A stretch of DNA of 64,000 bases, taken from assembly GCA_965212165.1 (NCBI GenBank), contig OZ243096.1, positions 558,001-622,000 of the forward strand. The letters run 5' to 3'. The notes beneath the pieces are model-generated. The model was not told where the DNA came from, searched no databases, and worked only from the letters and a program-made list of their open reading frames with translations. This document shows, one piece after another, positions 43,230-52,267 of the stretch. The DNA comes from RHLJ01 sp965212165. GTDB lineage: Bacteria; Bacteroidota; Rhodothermia; Balneolales; Balneolaceae. Positions within the stretch are counted from its first letter, which is position 1, and each line of letters opens with the position of its first letter. A program made the position numbers and the translations under genes.

Positions 43230-44858
43230 ATGAACGAATACCTCGAAGAGATTATAAAAGCCTCACTGGCGCAGTTTAATTTAGAAGAACAACCAGAAAT
43301 TAAGCTAGAAGCTCCAAAAGACGCTACCCATGGTGACGCTTCCGCAAATATCGCTATGATGCTTGCTAAACCATTGCGTAACAACCCAAGAGCTATAGCT
43401 CAGCAAATTGTTGATGCAATTAATTATGACGAAAGGAAAGTTTCTTCTATAGAGATAGCTGGACCTGGATTTATAAATTTCCGTTTTGCAACAGATTATT
43501 TATTCAATGAGCTCTCAGGAATTATTGAGGCTGGAATTGATTTTGGGAAAACAACTTCAAATCAAGGAAAAAAAGTTCAAATTGAATTTGTAAGTGCTAA
43601 TCCAACTGGGCCTTTAACTGTTGGTCACGGTCGAAATGCAGTACTCGGCGATACCGTTGCTCGACTTATGGAATGGACGGGTGCTGAGCTTGATCGAGAG
43701 TATTATTTCAATGATGCAGGACGACAAATGCGCGTACTTGGTCAAAGCGTTCAAGCTCGTTATTTAGAGCAATTGGGGAAAGTTTCAGAATTCCCTGAAG
43801 GTGGATATGAAGGTGAGTACATAAAAGATATTGCTACAGAACTCATTAAAGAAAAAGGAGAGGAGTTAGCTGAAACTGATGATTGGACTCCCTTCAAGGA
43901 TAAAGCGAAAGAAGAAATATTCATTGATATTAGTAATACACTTAAGAAGATGAATATTAATATGGATTCATTTTTCAACGAACATAGTTTGTATGAAAAT
44001 GGAGATATAGAATCTGTGGTTACCCGACTTCGAGAAAAAGGTTTAGTATATGAAGCCGAAGGAGCAACTTGGTTTAAAACCACTGAATTTGGGAAAGAAA
44101 AAGACACTGTTTTAATTAAAAGCACAGGCGAGCCAACATATAGATTGCCTGATATTGCTTATCATGCAAATAAACTAGATCGTGGGTATGACTTATGTAT
44201 CGATATATTCGGTGCAGATCATATCGCAACCTACCCAGATGTACTATCTGGAATTTCTGCTTTGGGATATAACACTGAAAAGGTAGATGTGGTTGTATAT
44301 CAATTTGTGACTATTGTAAAAGATGGTCAGCCGTTTAAAATGAGCACTCGAAAAGCGAATTTTGTGACCTTAGACGAATTGATGGAAGAAGTGGGTTCTG
44401 ATGTAACTCGCTTTTTCTTTTTGATGAGATCACCTAATACTCATCTCGAATTTGATATCGCTCAAGCCAAGGAAGCTGGCGAGAAAAATCCTGTATTCTA
44501 TCTTCAATACGCACATGCTAGAATTCATAGCATACTTCGCAAGGCTGAAGAAGAATATTCTTTCACTGGTGATGCAAAACTCGAACTCTTAAAAGAAGAT
44601 GCTGAGACGTCGTTAATAAAAACTCTACTAAAGTTTCCAGGAGCGATTCAGAGTGCAACTGATGCGAGAGAACCACATCGTCTTATTAATTATTTGAATG
44701 ATGTTGCCTCAGCCTTTACAACATTCTATCATGATTGCAGGATTATGGGAATGGAAGATGATCTTGCACAGGCTAGAATTGCTTTAGCAAAAGCTACAGC
44801 TCAAGTACTGAATAATGGATTAACTATTTTAGGAATTACTGCACCAGAAAGGATGTAA
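43230..44858 (+). CDS. argS: Arginyl-tRNA synthetase
   Basis: A 542-residue class I synthetase charging tRNA-Arg. An N-terminal additional domain (about 1-95) leads to the Rossmann domain with the HIGH-like segment GPLTVGHGRN (His133 in VGHGRN), preceded by VQIEFVSANPT, and the KMSKS-like FKMSTRKANF. The C-terminal DALR anticodon-binding domain is about 420-542, with FYLQYAHARIHS. It is shorter than many ArgS proteins, but the domains are complete. It follows the S23 unit; whether it is expressed from the radC promoter or its own is unclear. Confidence 0.97.
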   Translation: MNEYLEEIIKASLAQFNLEEQPEIKLEAPKDATHGDASANIAMMLAKPLRNNPRAIAQQIVDAINYDERKVSSIEIAGPGFINFRFATDYLFNELSGIIEAGIDFGKTTSNQGKKVQIEFVSANPTGPLTVGHGRNAVLGDTVARLMEWTGAELDREYYFNDAGRQMRVLGQSVQARYLEQLGKVSEFPEGGYEGEYIKDIATELIKEKGEELAETDDWTPFKDKAKEEIFIDISNTLKKMNINMDSFFNEHSLYENGDIESVVTRLREKGLVYEAEGATWFKTTEFGKEKDTVLIKSTGEPTYRLPDIAYHANKLDRGYDLCIDIFGADHIATYPDVLSGISALGYNTEKVDVVVYQFVTIVKDGQPFKMSTRKANFVTLDELMEEVGSDVTRFFFLMRSPNTHLEFDIAQAKEAGEKNPVFYLQYAHARIHSILRKAEEEYSFTGDAKLELLKEDAETSLIKTLLKFPGAIQSATDAREPHRLINYLNDVASAFTTFYHDCRIMGMEDDLAQARIALAKATAQVLNNGLTILGITAPERM

Positions 44859-44894
44859 TTTTTTAAAATACCTTTCTCCTGATCTAAAATAAAA

Positions 44895-45701
44895 TCAGTT
44901 AGGTACTAACTTGGTAAAACAAACAATTCCTTTTGTAAGTTGATCAGTAACTTTAAATCCAGCTTGATTAAACAGTTTATTGCTTTCATCAACTGTCCAA
45001 AAAGTAATTCCACCAAGTGAAACCGATTCTTGAAGAAGGCGGCCATACCATGCATCACTTTTGATCAAGTGCATAACAAAAAATACGCCATCTTGTTTAA
45101 TCACTCTTCGAACTTCATAGAGAACTTTTAATTCTTCGGAAAGTTCATTTAGTGTCCCGCCCATTACAATTCCATCAAAAGTTTTGCTAAAAAATGGGAG
45201 CTCTTTACCATCTGCACGAACCAAGAACATGTCCGTTTCATCTGCTTCAGCTTTAATTCTGGCTTCTTCCAACATTTGTGATGAGAAATCTAATGCCACA
45301 ATATTTGAATCTTTCTCTGCCGCTTTTAATGCTCTTCCATAGAGAGCTGTTGAACACCCTAAATCCAAATACAATCCATTTGGCTTTGGTGACGCCCATT
45401 CGATCAGTAACTCATGCTCTTTTTCAATAGGAAAGTCTTCTCCAGACAAAAGTGATAATGATCTTTTTCTCCAGATGTCCTCGTAAATAGATGCTGTTAA
45501 CTTGAAGTGGTTTGTACTTTGAGCTATAGAACTAAAAGCCGGTTCTTTTCCAAGAAGATCAATAACGTTGTTTTTTACTTTGTACTCATCACCTTCCTTT
45601 GAGCAGACAGATCCATTAAATGGAGTATCTAGCTCAGCAATATTTTCGGGAACGTGAATGGTTGCTCTCTCATCAACCGGTGATCTTAATTCTAAATCCA
45701 T
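44895..45701 (-). CDS. Class I SAM-dependent methyltransferase
   Basis: A 268-residue methyltransferase. An N-terminal Trm112-like segment (NIAELDTPFNGSVCSKEGDEY, about 20-45) precedes the Rossmann fold with motif I LYLDLGCSTALYGRAL and motif II VALDFSSQMLEEA; later VMGGTLNELS and GVFFVMHLI fit the fold. The substrate is not predictable; small molecules such as quinones, or lipids, are usual for this architecture. It is convergent with argS and downstream of the SAM hydrolase gene with a 53-base gap. Confidence 0.88.
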   Translation of the reverse strand: MDLELRSPVDERATIHVPENIAELDTPFNGSVCSKEGDEYKVKNNVIDLLGKEPAFSSIAQSTNHFKLTASIYEDIWRKRSLSLLSGEDFPIEKEHELLIEWASPKPNGLYLDLGCSTALYGRALKAAEKDSNIVALDFSSQMLEEARIKAEADETDMFLVRADGKELPFFSKTFDGIVMGGTLNELSEELKVLYEVRRVIKQDGVFFVMHLIKSDAWYGRLLQESVSLGGITFWTVDESNKLFNQAGFKVTDQLTKGIVCFTKLVPN

Positions 45702-45754
45702 ATCCTTCGTATTAATTTGGAGTCGGCTTACGCCCTAGAAACCATAGTGTTTCG

Positions 45755-46543
45755 TTACTTCTGTAACACCAATGATATCTGTGCTCCCTTATCAACACTT
45801 AACATCTTCGCAGCATTTCCTTTATTGATTGCAACTTCAAGCATTCCTGAACTTCCAATAAAAGCCACTGGTTCACCTGGTTCCACATCTCCAAAGGTAT
45901 TTACTAAGTGATCAATAATTGTATTCCCTACATAAATTTTCACTTTTCTTCGTCCAGCTGTGTTTTCCAATAAATCTTCCGAAATATTAGTAATCAAGTT
46001 TCCAAATCGATCAATATGAATAACCCAACCTTGAAGTCCATCTTTATCGCCAAGTGGAACCGCCCAGTGGTAAGTAACCAAATCTTTAATGGGATCTCCA
46101 AGCTCTTTTAAATCAATCCCATTACTGATATGGGCTGCAACAGGTGCAAAAATATCACGTCCATGAAAAGTCCTTGATCGTTCTTTTCTCCAATATTTTG
46201 GATTGTTAAGCTTAAAAGCTTTGTACTTGAACTCATTATATAGAAGTGAAAAAATTCCATTATCTGGACCTACAAAGTACTGATCTTCAATTTTTAATAC
46301 GAGAGGGTGGCGTTCTGTTCCAACACCAGGATCAACTATAACAAGATGTACGGTATTTGGTGGATAGAGAAAAGCTGCGTTTCTGATAACCCAAGCACCT
46401 GCCATAATATCTTGAGCAGGAATTTCATGCGAAACATCTACTAGACGTACCTCTGGAGCAATCCCCAAAATCACTGCCTTCATGGCGCTTACATAGTGAT
46501 CTTGTAATCCAAAATCAGTAGTAAAAGTGATTATTTGACTCAT
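45755..46543 (-). CDS. SAM hydroxide adenosyltransferase (DUF62 family)
   Basis: A 262-residue protein of the family that includes SAM chlorinase/fluorinase and the SAM hydroxide adenosyltransferases, which make adenosine and methionine from SAM and water. The N-terminal domain has ITFTTDFGLQDHYV, VSHEIPAQDI and VVDPGVGTERHPL; FHGRDIFAPVAAHI and WVIHIDRFGNLITNI follow; a small C-terminal beta-domain completes it. The ATG overlaps the dnaN stop as TAATG, so it is probably translated together with dnaN. Why a SAM-consuming enzyme should be coupled to the sliding clamp is not clear. Confidence 0.9.
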   Translation of the reverse strand: MSQIITFTTDFGLQDHYVSAMKAVILGIAPEVRLVDVSHEIPAQDIMAGAWVIRNAAFLYPPNTVHLVIVDPGVGTERHPLVLKIEDQYFVGPDNGIFSLLYNEFKYKAFKLNNPKYWRKERSRTFHGRDIFAPVAAHISNGIDLKELGDPIKDLVTYHWAVPLGDKDGLQGWVIHIDRFGNLITNISEDLLENTAGRRKVKIYVGNTIIDHLVNTFGDVEPGEPVAFIGSSGMLEVAINKGNAAKMLSVDKGAQISLVLQK

Positions 46544-47658
46544 TAAGCATAGCTGTTCAACATCACTGGCATTACCAGCATAAGAATGTCTTCACTCTCA
46601 TCTTCTGTAGATGGTTTTACAATCCCAGCACGATTTGGAGAAGAAAACTCAAAGCTAACTTCTTCATCATCAATATTGCTAAGAACATCCCCAAGATATT
46701 TTGCGTTGAATCCTATTTCCATTCCTTCATTAGAATATTCGCAATCGATTGTTTCTTTGGCTTCACTACTCATATCTAAATCTTCTGCACGGATTGTTAA
46801 CTTATCAGCGGCAAGTTGAAGTCTAATTTGGCGAGTGGTTGAGCTTGAGAAAATTGATACACGTTTTACTGTAGAGAGCATCTGCGTTTTACTAATCGTG
46901 AGGAATTTGTCATTATCACGAGGGATCACAGAGTCATAATTTGGATATTGCTCGTTAATCAATCTAGTGATTAAGATGGTGTTCCCGCTCTTAAAACGAG
47001 CATGATCTTCTGTAACAGTAATATCACAATCATCGCCAGATATAGTTTTTTGGATCAAACTAAGTGCTTTATCAGGAATAATGAAGTTTACATCTTTATC
47101 TGCTGTGATTGATCTATTTGTGTACTTAACTAAACGATGACCATCGGTAGCAACAAATTTACTTTCCTCTGTTCCAATCTGAAAATATACACCCATCATT
47201 GCTGGACGAAGATCATCGCTGGAAACAGCAAATAAAGTTTTATTGATTGCCTTGTGTACCAATTCTGAAGTAGAAATGATATGAGTGCCATCATCTAGGT
47301 TCGGCACTTCCGGGAATTCATCAGCCTCATCACCTACCAACTTATAATTACCTTTATCAGTTCTAAAGTTGATGTTTTTACGATCATCTACATCAAAAAA
47401 GACGGTAATGTTTGGAAGCTGACGAAGGGTTTCTAATAATCTTCTAGCTGGAATTGCTACCGCACCATCTTCTTCAATATCGGCCTCAATATATTCAATA
47501 ATAGAGATTTCAAGATCGGTTGCTGTCAACTTTAGTCTTCCGTCTTCACTTTGGAATAAAATAGTTTCGAGAATGGGTAAGGTTGCTTTTGAGGGTACAG
47601 CTCCAATTACCGCAGAAAGGCCTTTATTAAGTTCGCTACTTGATACAGAAAATTTCAT
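46543..47658 (-). CDS. dnaN: DNA polymerase III beta subunit (sliding clamp)
   Basis: A 371-residue sliding clamp of three repeated domains. Family blocks are AVPSKATLPILETIL, AIPARRLLETLRQLP, VATDGHRLVKYTN and a C-terminal LMLVMPVML, the region that binds partner proteins. Length is normal. Here dnaN is not next to dnaA or recF, and no DnaA boxes (TTATCCACA-like) were seen upstream, so this is not an obvious origin. Its TAA overlaps the ATG of the SAM hydrolase gene. Confidence 0.98.
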   Translation of the reverse strand: MKFSVSSSELNKGLSAVIGAVPSKATLPILETILFQSEDGRLKLTATDLEISIIEYIEADIEEDGAVAIPARRLLETLRQLPNITVFFDVDDRKNINFRTDKGNYKLVGDEADEFPEVPNLDDGTHIISTSELVHKAINKTLFAVSSDDLRPAMMGVYFQIGTEESKFVATDGHRLVKYTNRSITADKDVNFIIPDKALSLIQKTISGDDCDITVTEDHARFKSGNTILITRLINEQYPNYDSVIPRDNDKFLTISKTQMLSTVKRVSIFSSSTTRQIRLQLAADKLTIRAEDLDMSSEAKETIDCEYSNEGMEIGFNAKYLGDVLSNIDDEEVSFEFSSPNRAGIVKPSTEDESEDILMLVMPVMLNSYA

Positions 47659-47847
47659 GATTCCGTGTGTTATTATGTTTTGGGGACAATTTTTTTACGA
47701 ATCTTGCCCTTTCAAAATGATGTTCTTATACTAAGAAATTGTTGTTCTCTCCGCAACCAAAGAGAATGCTAAATTATTATTCAAATAACACTGTTTTCTT
47801 ATCGTTAAAGCGCTACTGTATATTATTAATTGAACTCATTATTTTTG

Positions 47848-48930
47848 ATGAAACGACTCGTTTCGGCGCTCTATATTCTTAGCTTATTAAGTACTGTAAG
47901 TTTTGCTCAATCTACATTGGCAAAGTATGGGAATGACTTCCTAAGTACTGGTGCTGGTGCTAGGGCTCTAGGAATGGGTGGGGCGCATTCTTCATTGGCA
48001 AATGATGTTACCGCAGGATATTGGAACGTTGCTGGACTTGCCGAACTCACAAATCCTGAGTTAATTTATATGCATTCAGAGCGTTTTGGAGGGATTGTTG
48101 GGTACGATTATGGAGCGGCAGCTCTTCCACTTAGTTCTGGAAATGGCGTAGTTGGAATAAGTTTTTTCCGTCAGGGTGTTGATAATATTGCCAATACCTT
48201 AAACGCTTGGGATAATGAACGAGGAGATAACGGTGGACCAAAAGGTGATCCCGAAAGTTATATTACCAAATTCAGTGCAGCAGATGTAGCTATTTTTCTT
48301 TCCTACGCCAAAAAACATTCCGAGCGACTTTCTTACGGTGTATCCGCAAAAGTTATAAATCAACGTCTTGGCCCATTTGCTAATGCTTGGGGATATAGTT
48401 TGGATGTTGGAGCGCAGTATAAAACTGATTTTGTTGATTTAGGCGCCTCTATTCAGGATGTAACAACCATGCAGAAAATGTGGTCGGTGAACGAAGGAGA
48501 GTTTGAGGGTTTTCAGGAAGCTTTCGACGATTCAATTCCTTCTGGTCAAAACGAATATGTACTTCCTTCTATTCGAATGGGAGCTTCTAAAGCGTTCACC
48601 TTAACAGATTTTGACTTTGTAACTGCCGTAGATTTAAACTTATTATTCGAAAATCGCCAAGCGTACTATATGAATATTGGGTCTATGAGTATTGAACCAC
48701 ATATTGGGGGAGAAGTAACCTACAAAAACCGACTTTCTGTCCGGGCAGGGCTAACTGATTTTATCGATGATCCAGAGTCTGGATTGTCAATTTCTCCAAC
48801 TTTAGGACTTGGTTTCAGAGTTGCAAACTTCTACATCGATTATGGATTTGCCAGCTTTACAGGTACAACTAGTAGCCTTGGTTACACCCATCGCATTTCA
48901 CTGAAGTTTAATTTGAAGGGAAAATCTTAG
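47848..48930 (+). CDS. PorV/PorQ-like outer-membrane barrel
   Basis: A 360-residue exported protein. Residues 1-21 are a signal peptide (ending VSFAQS). The mature start LAKYGNDFLSTGAGARALGMGGA with NDVTAGYWNVAGLA is the hallmark of the PorV/UPF0164 (FadL-like) barrel family linked to type IX secretion. The remainder is strand-rich and ends in an alternating pattern. The ATG at 47848 is preferred to the TTG at 47830. A role in the same secretion pathway as the xylanase tail is plausible but inferred. It is divergent from dnaN. Confidence 0.87.
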   Translation: MKRLVSALYILSLLSTVSFAQSTLAKYGNDFLSTGAGARALGMGGAHSSLANDVTAGYWNVAGLAELTNPELIYMHSERFGGIVGYDYGAAALPLSSGNGVVGISFFRQGVDNIANTLNAWDNERGDNGGPKGDPESYITKFSAADVAIFLSYAKKHSERLSYGVSAKVINQRLGPFANAWGYSLDVGAQYKTDFVDLGASIQDVTTMQKMWSVNEGEFEGFQEAFDDSIPSGQNEYVLPSIRMGASKAFTLTDFDFVTAVDLNLLFENRQAYYMNIGSMSIEPHIGGEVTYKNRLSVRAGLTDFIDDPESGLSISPTLGLGFRVANFYIDYGFASFTGTTSSLGYTHRISLKFNLKGKS

Positions 48931-49014
48931 TTTACCTTCTCAGATTGATTTTTATTTATTAATCAAACTTCGGGATGTCTGCCAATAGAATTCTTTCTAC
49001 ATTCCAAAAAAACT

Positions 49015-49923
49015 TTGCGAATAATCCTACTCGGCCCTACAGCATCCGGTAAAACGGAATTATCCCTTCAGCTTGCTGAAGAACTGAAGACTTCCATTAT
49101 TTCTGCTGATTCTAGACAATGCTACAAGTATCTAGATATCGGAACTGCAAAACCCACAACAGAAGAACTAGATAGAGTCACACATTTCAATATTTCCAAT
49201 TTAGAGTTGGATGAAGAGGATAGCGCAGTAAAGTTTCATAATCGTTCTGCATCCTGGGAAAAAGAGATTCTTAAAGACTCTACACACATTTTATATGTTG
49301 GAGGAAGTACACTTCATCTTACTGGATTAATTCAACCTTTCAGTGAGATTCCAGATTCGAATCCTGAACATATCAAGCAACTCAATATTGATATTGAAGA
49401 AAATGGGATTGAATCACTTTATAAAAAATTGAAAGAAGTGGATCCAGATTATATTACTCGCATTGATGGGATGAACCGTCAGCGAATAATTCGTGCATTA
49501 GATGTTTGGATGCAAACTGGAATGCCATTTAGCTCTTTCCATCATAAAGAAGAAATTAGCCTTCCTGAAAACACTATTGTTTTTGGGCTCACTCATCCCA
49601 GAGAAACGCTATATGAACGTATTAATCAACGTGTTGATATGATGATTGAAGAGGGTTTAATTGATGAAGTTCAATCTATTTTAGACAATGGATTTTCAAA
49701 AGATTTACAGTCATTACAAACCGTTGGTTATCGAGAAGTCGTTACTTATTTGGATGGAGACTATACCAAAGTGCAAATGACTGATAAGATCAAAATTAAT
49801 ACCAGACGGTATGGCAAGCGTCAATTAACCTGGTTTCGGCGTTGGGGGTTTATTAAATGGTTAGATGCTAGTGAACTTTCTGTTGAAGAAATGAAGCAAC
49901 AGGTTTTGGGTGCTGTTTCTTAG
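49015..49923 (+). CDS. miaA: tRNA dimethylallyltransferase
   Basis: A 302-residue enzyme adding a dimethylallyl group to A37 of tRNAs that read UNN codons. The P-loop is LLGPTASGKTELS (5-17), followed by SADSRQCYKYLDIGTAKP and YVGGSTLHLTGLI; the tRNA-binding motifs DGMNRQRIIRALDV and YGKRQLTWFRRW are present. The start is TTG at 49015, since no in-frame ATG precedes the P-loop and the family starts just before it. It follows the PorV-like gene on the same strand. Confidence 0.96.
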   Translation: MRIILLGPTASGKTELSLQLAEELKTSIISADSRQCYKYLDIGTAKPTTEELDRVTHFNISNLELDEEDSAVKFHNRSASWEKEILKDSTHILYVGGSTLHLTGLIQPFSEIPDSNPEHIKQLNIDIEENGIESLYKKLKEVDPDYITRIDGMNRQRIIRALDVWMQTGMPFSSFHHKEEISLPENTIVFGLTHPRETLYERINQRVDMMIEEGLIDEVQSILDNGFSKDLQSLQTVGYREVVTYLDGDYTKVQMTDKIKINTRRYGKRQLTWFRRWGFIKWLDASELSVEEMKQQVLGAVS

Positions 49924-49935
49924 TCTTCTTTAGGA

Positions 49936-50048
49936 CGTCATCTTGAACTGGTTTCAGGATCTTAAGATTCGATCTTTGATTTCTATTTTTGCCCATTACT
50001 ACTTTAAAACCTTATTAAGATCTCGGATCAAAGTCCTGGATGATAACG
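49936..50048. repeat. Imperfect inverted repeat (dispersed-repeat type)
   Basis: The left arm, starting CGTCATCTTGAACTGG, and the right arm, ending CCTGGATGATAACG, are imperfect reverse complements of about 34 bases (about 24 matching pairs) around a 45-base centre. The form CGTCATcnTGAAcnnGTTTCAGGATCTTA resembles dispersed intergenic repeats seen in this group. It lies between miaA and purS; the other bases to 50204 show nothing else. Confidence 0.55.
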
Positions 50049-50204
50049 ATAAGTCAATTTAAGCTAATACGAAGAACTTAAATAAATATCTTCCAAGACC
50101 CTTCTTAAACCGGATCATTCACTCCTTAAAAAAATCCTTAAAAGCTTTTAGCAGCTATGGTTGAGAAGCCTTAAATTTGAGCCTCACTTAAACAAAGCTC
50201 CATC

Positions 50205-50450
50205 ATGTATAAAGCTAAAGTTAACGTTACGCTAAGGCAATCTATTCTCGATCCAAAAGGGAAGGCAGCACATCATGCTCTTCAAAACCTAGGAATTGAT
50301 CAGGTTGAAAAAGTACGTATTGGTAAATTTATTGAACTCGATGTAAACGCTGATTCTGAAGCATCAGCAAAAGAAATTGTAGAATCGGCTTGTAGCAAAT
50401 TACTTGCTAACGAAGTGATGGAAGACTTTGAAATAGAGATCAGCAAGTAA
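50205..50450 (+). CDS. purS: Phosphoribosylformylglycinamidine synthase subunit PurS
   Basis: An 81-residue PurS, the small subunit that bridges PurL and PurQ in the formylglycinamidine ribotide amidotransferase of purine synthesis. The family pattern is plain: VNVTLRQSILDPKGKAAHHAL, then VRIGKFIELDV and a C-terminal EDFEIEI. The clpS ATG follows directly after its stop and purQ comes next, so the three genes form an operon. purL is not in the window. Confidence 0.95.
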   Translation: MYKAKVNVTLRQSILDPKGKAAHHALQNLGIDQVEKVRIGKFIELDVNADSEASAKEIVESACSKLLANEVMEDFEIEISK

Positions 50451-50780
50451 ATGCAATACAACGCTTTCGATACGAATTATACCGAAACGGTATTAGCTGA
50501 TCTTGAGCATGCTACGGAAACAAGTTCTGAGACTGAAGTTGAAGAGCAAGTTAAAACACCGTGGCGACTTTTTTTGTACGACGACGACATTCATACATTC
50601 GATGAAGTTATTGAACAGATTATGAAAGCGACTGGATGCTCATACTCTAATGCTGATAAATTAACTTGGCAGGTTCATAACGAAGGAAAGGCAATGGTTT
50701 TGGAAGGAGAATTTGAAGATTGTCTCAAAGCCGATAGTGTATTAAAAGAAATTCAACTGGTTACCGAAATAAAAGGATAA
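50451..50780 (+). CDS. clpS: ATP-dependent Clp protease adaptor ClpS
   Basis: A 109-residue ClpS. An acidic, Thr/Glu-rich N-terminal tail (1-35) leads to the core KTPWRLFLYDDDIHTFDEV, with the acidic N-degron-binding cluster, and HNEGKAMVLEG, with the conserved His that contacts the N-terminal residue. In this protein the usual NDDYTPM is DDDIHTF, close to Bacteroidota variants. Its ATG abuts the purS stop codon, and purQ starts 3 bases after its stop, so N-end-rule adaptor synthesis appears coupled to purine synthesis genes. Confidence 0.92.
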   Translation: MQYNAFDTNYTETVLADLEHATETSSETEVEEQVKTPWRLFLYDDDIHTFDEVIEQIMKATGCSYSNADKLTWQVHNEGKAMVLEGEFEDCLKADSVLKEIQLVTEIKG

Positions 50781-50783
50781 AAA

Positions 50784-51482
50784 GTGGCAACATTTGGCGT
50801 AATAGTATTCCCGGGCTCTAATTGTGATCATGATGCCTATCATGCAATGAAACATGTAATGAATTGCGATGTTAAGTTCTTATGGCATAAAGACACCGAT
50901 CTAACGGGTATCGACTTTCTAATAGTTCCTGGCGGCTTTTCATATGGTGATTACCTACGCTCCGGAGCTATAGCTCGTTTTTCACCTATTATGCAAGAAG
51001 TAATAAAGTTTGCAGAAAAAGGCGGTCCTGTTCTAGGAATTTGTAACGGGTTCCAAATTTTACTTGAAGCAGGCTTGATCCCGGGAGCTATGATGCACAA
51101 CCATAAGCTTCGCTTTGTGTGTAAGAGCGTCAATATAAGATGTGAGACCTCTAACACTCTATTTACTTCTGGACTCGATATAGGTCAGGTTTTCAATATT
51201 CCAGTATCTCACGGTGAGGGGAATTATTTTATTAGTGATGATGGATTAAAATCTCTTCAAGATAATGATCAGGTTCTATTTAGATACTGTGACTCCAACG
51301 GTAATCTAACCGAAGATGCCAACTTCAATGGATCTATAGATAGCATTGCAGGAATTACAAATACAGGTCGCAATGTTCTCGGTATGATGCCACATCCTGA
51401 ACGCGCTATGGAAAAGATATTAGGATCTGAAGACGGGAAACCGATTTTCAATTCTATTCTCAATTCCTTGTCAGTTGCTTAA
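50784..51482 (+). CDS. purQ: Phosphoribosylformylglycinamidine synthase subunit PurQ
   Basis: A 232-residue class I glutamine amidotransferase, the glutaminase part of the same enzyme as PurS. The catalytic cysteine is Cys87 in VLGICNGFQ, with VPGGFSYGDYLRSGA before it and the His/Glu pair in MMPHPERAME near the end. The start is GTG at 50784, three bases after clpS. This start fits the family exactly (ATFGVIVFPGSNCDHD). The three genes purS-clpS-purQ are tightly packed, and an ABC ATPase gene follows after 19 bases. Confidence 0.97.
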   Translation: MATFGVIVFPGSNCDHDAYHAMKHVMNCDVKFLWHKDTDLTGIDFLIVPGGFSYGDYLRSGAIARFSPIMQEVIKFAEKGGPVLGICNGFQILLEAGLIPGAMMHNHKLRFVCKSVNIRCETSNTLFTSGLDIGQVFNIPVSHGEGNYFISDDGLKSLQDNDQVLFRYCDSNGNLTEDANFNGSIDSIAGITNTGRNVLGMMPHPERAMEKILGSEDGKPIFNSILNSLSVA

Positions 51483-51501
51483 GATTTAGTACCTTCTCTG
51501 C

Positions 51502-52263
51502 ATGAGCAGCGATTCTTCAACTTTAAAACTTCACAGCCAAGGCTTAGTAAAGCGGTACCGCAAACGTACTGTCGTAGATGATGTATCTATTAATGTAAGT
51601 CAGGGAGAAATTGTGGGACTTTTAGGTCCTAATGGAGCTGGTAAAACTACTACTTTTTATATGATGGTAGGTCTCATCACGCCAAACAATGGCAAGATAT
51701 TTCTGAATGATGAAAATATCACCACTACTCCAATGTATAAACGCGCTCGTAAAGGAATTGGATATTTAGCCCAGGAAGCGAGTGTGTTTAGAAATCTTAC
51801 TGTCCGCCAAAATTTTGAATCTGTACTGCAATTTTTATCCTTTTCTAAAAAGGAAATTAAAGAGCGTTGTGATCGATTAATTGAAGAATTCTCCCTCCAA
51901 AAAGTAGAAAATAGTAAAGGATATAGTCTATCTGGGGGTGAAAGAAGAAGAACTGAAATCGCAAGAGCTTTAGTTACCAACCCAAAATTTATTTTGTTAG
52001 ACGAACCATTTGCTGGTGTTGATCCAATAGCTGTAGAAGACATTCAGGAAATTGTTTCCAAGCTTCGAAGTCAAAATATTGGAATTTTAATCACCGATCA
52101 TAATGTTCATGAGACACTTGCGATCACCGATCGAGCTTATCTTATGTTTGAGGGTAAGATATTGATGGAAGGAGATGCGGATACCTTAGCAAATGATGAG
52201 AAAGCAAAGCGACTTTATCTTGGTGAGACTTTTAAATTAGATAGATATACAACTGATAAATAA
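51502..52263 (+). CDS. lptB: LPS export ABC transporter ATP-binding protein LptB
   Basis: A 253-residue ABC ATPase of the LptB type, which powers transport of lipopolysaccharide from the inner to the outer membrane. Walker A is LLGPNGAGKTTTFYM, the signature is LSGGERRRTEIARAL, Walker B ILLDEPFAGVDP and the switch His is in ITDHNVHETL. The LptB-specific FAGVDPIAVEDIQ is present. LptF/G and LptC are not in the window. It follows purQ by 19 bases and precedes the rhodanese gene by 4 bases. Confidence 0.96.
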   Translation: MSSDSSTLKLHSQGLVKRYRKRTVVDDVSINVSQGEIVGLLGPNGAGKTTTFYMMVGLITPNNGKIFLNDENITTTPMYKRARKGIGYLAQEASVFRNLTVRQNFESVLQFLSFSKKEIKERCDRLIEEFSLQKVENSKGYSLSGGERRRTEIARALVTNPKFILLDEPFAGVDPIAVEDIQEIVSKLRSQNIGILITDHNVHETLAITDRAYLMFEGKILMEGDADTLANDEKAKRLYLGETFKLDRYTTDK

Positions 52264-52267
52264 TTTT

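Noticed and set aside
44869..44905. Hairpin between argS and the methyltransferase gene as a two-way terminator
   Set aside because: The stems are only 5 bp each (TACCT/AGGTA and CTGAT/ATCAG) and there is no T-run.
46543..47900. dnaN as a mark of the replication origin
   Set aside because: No dnaA, recF or gyrB is next to it, and no TTATCCACA-like boxes were seen in the 189 bases upstream.
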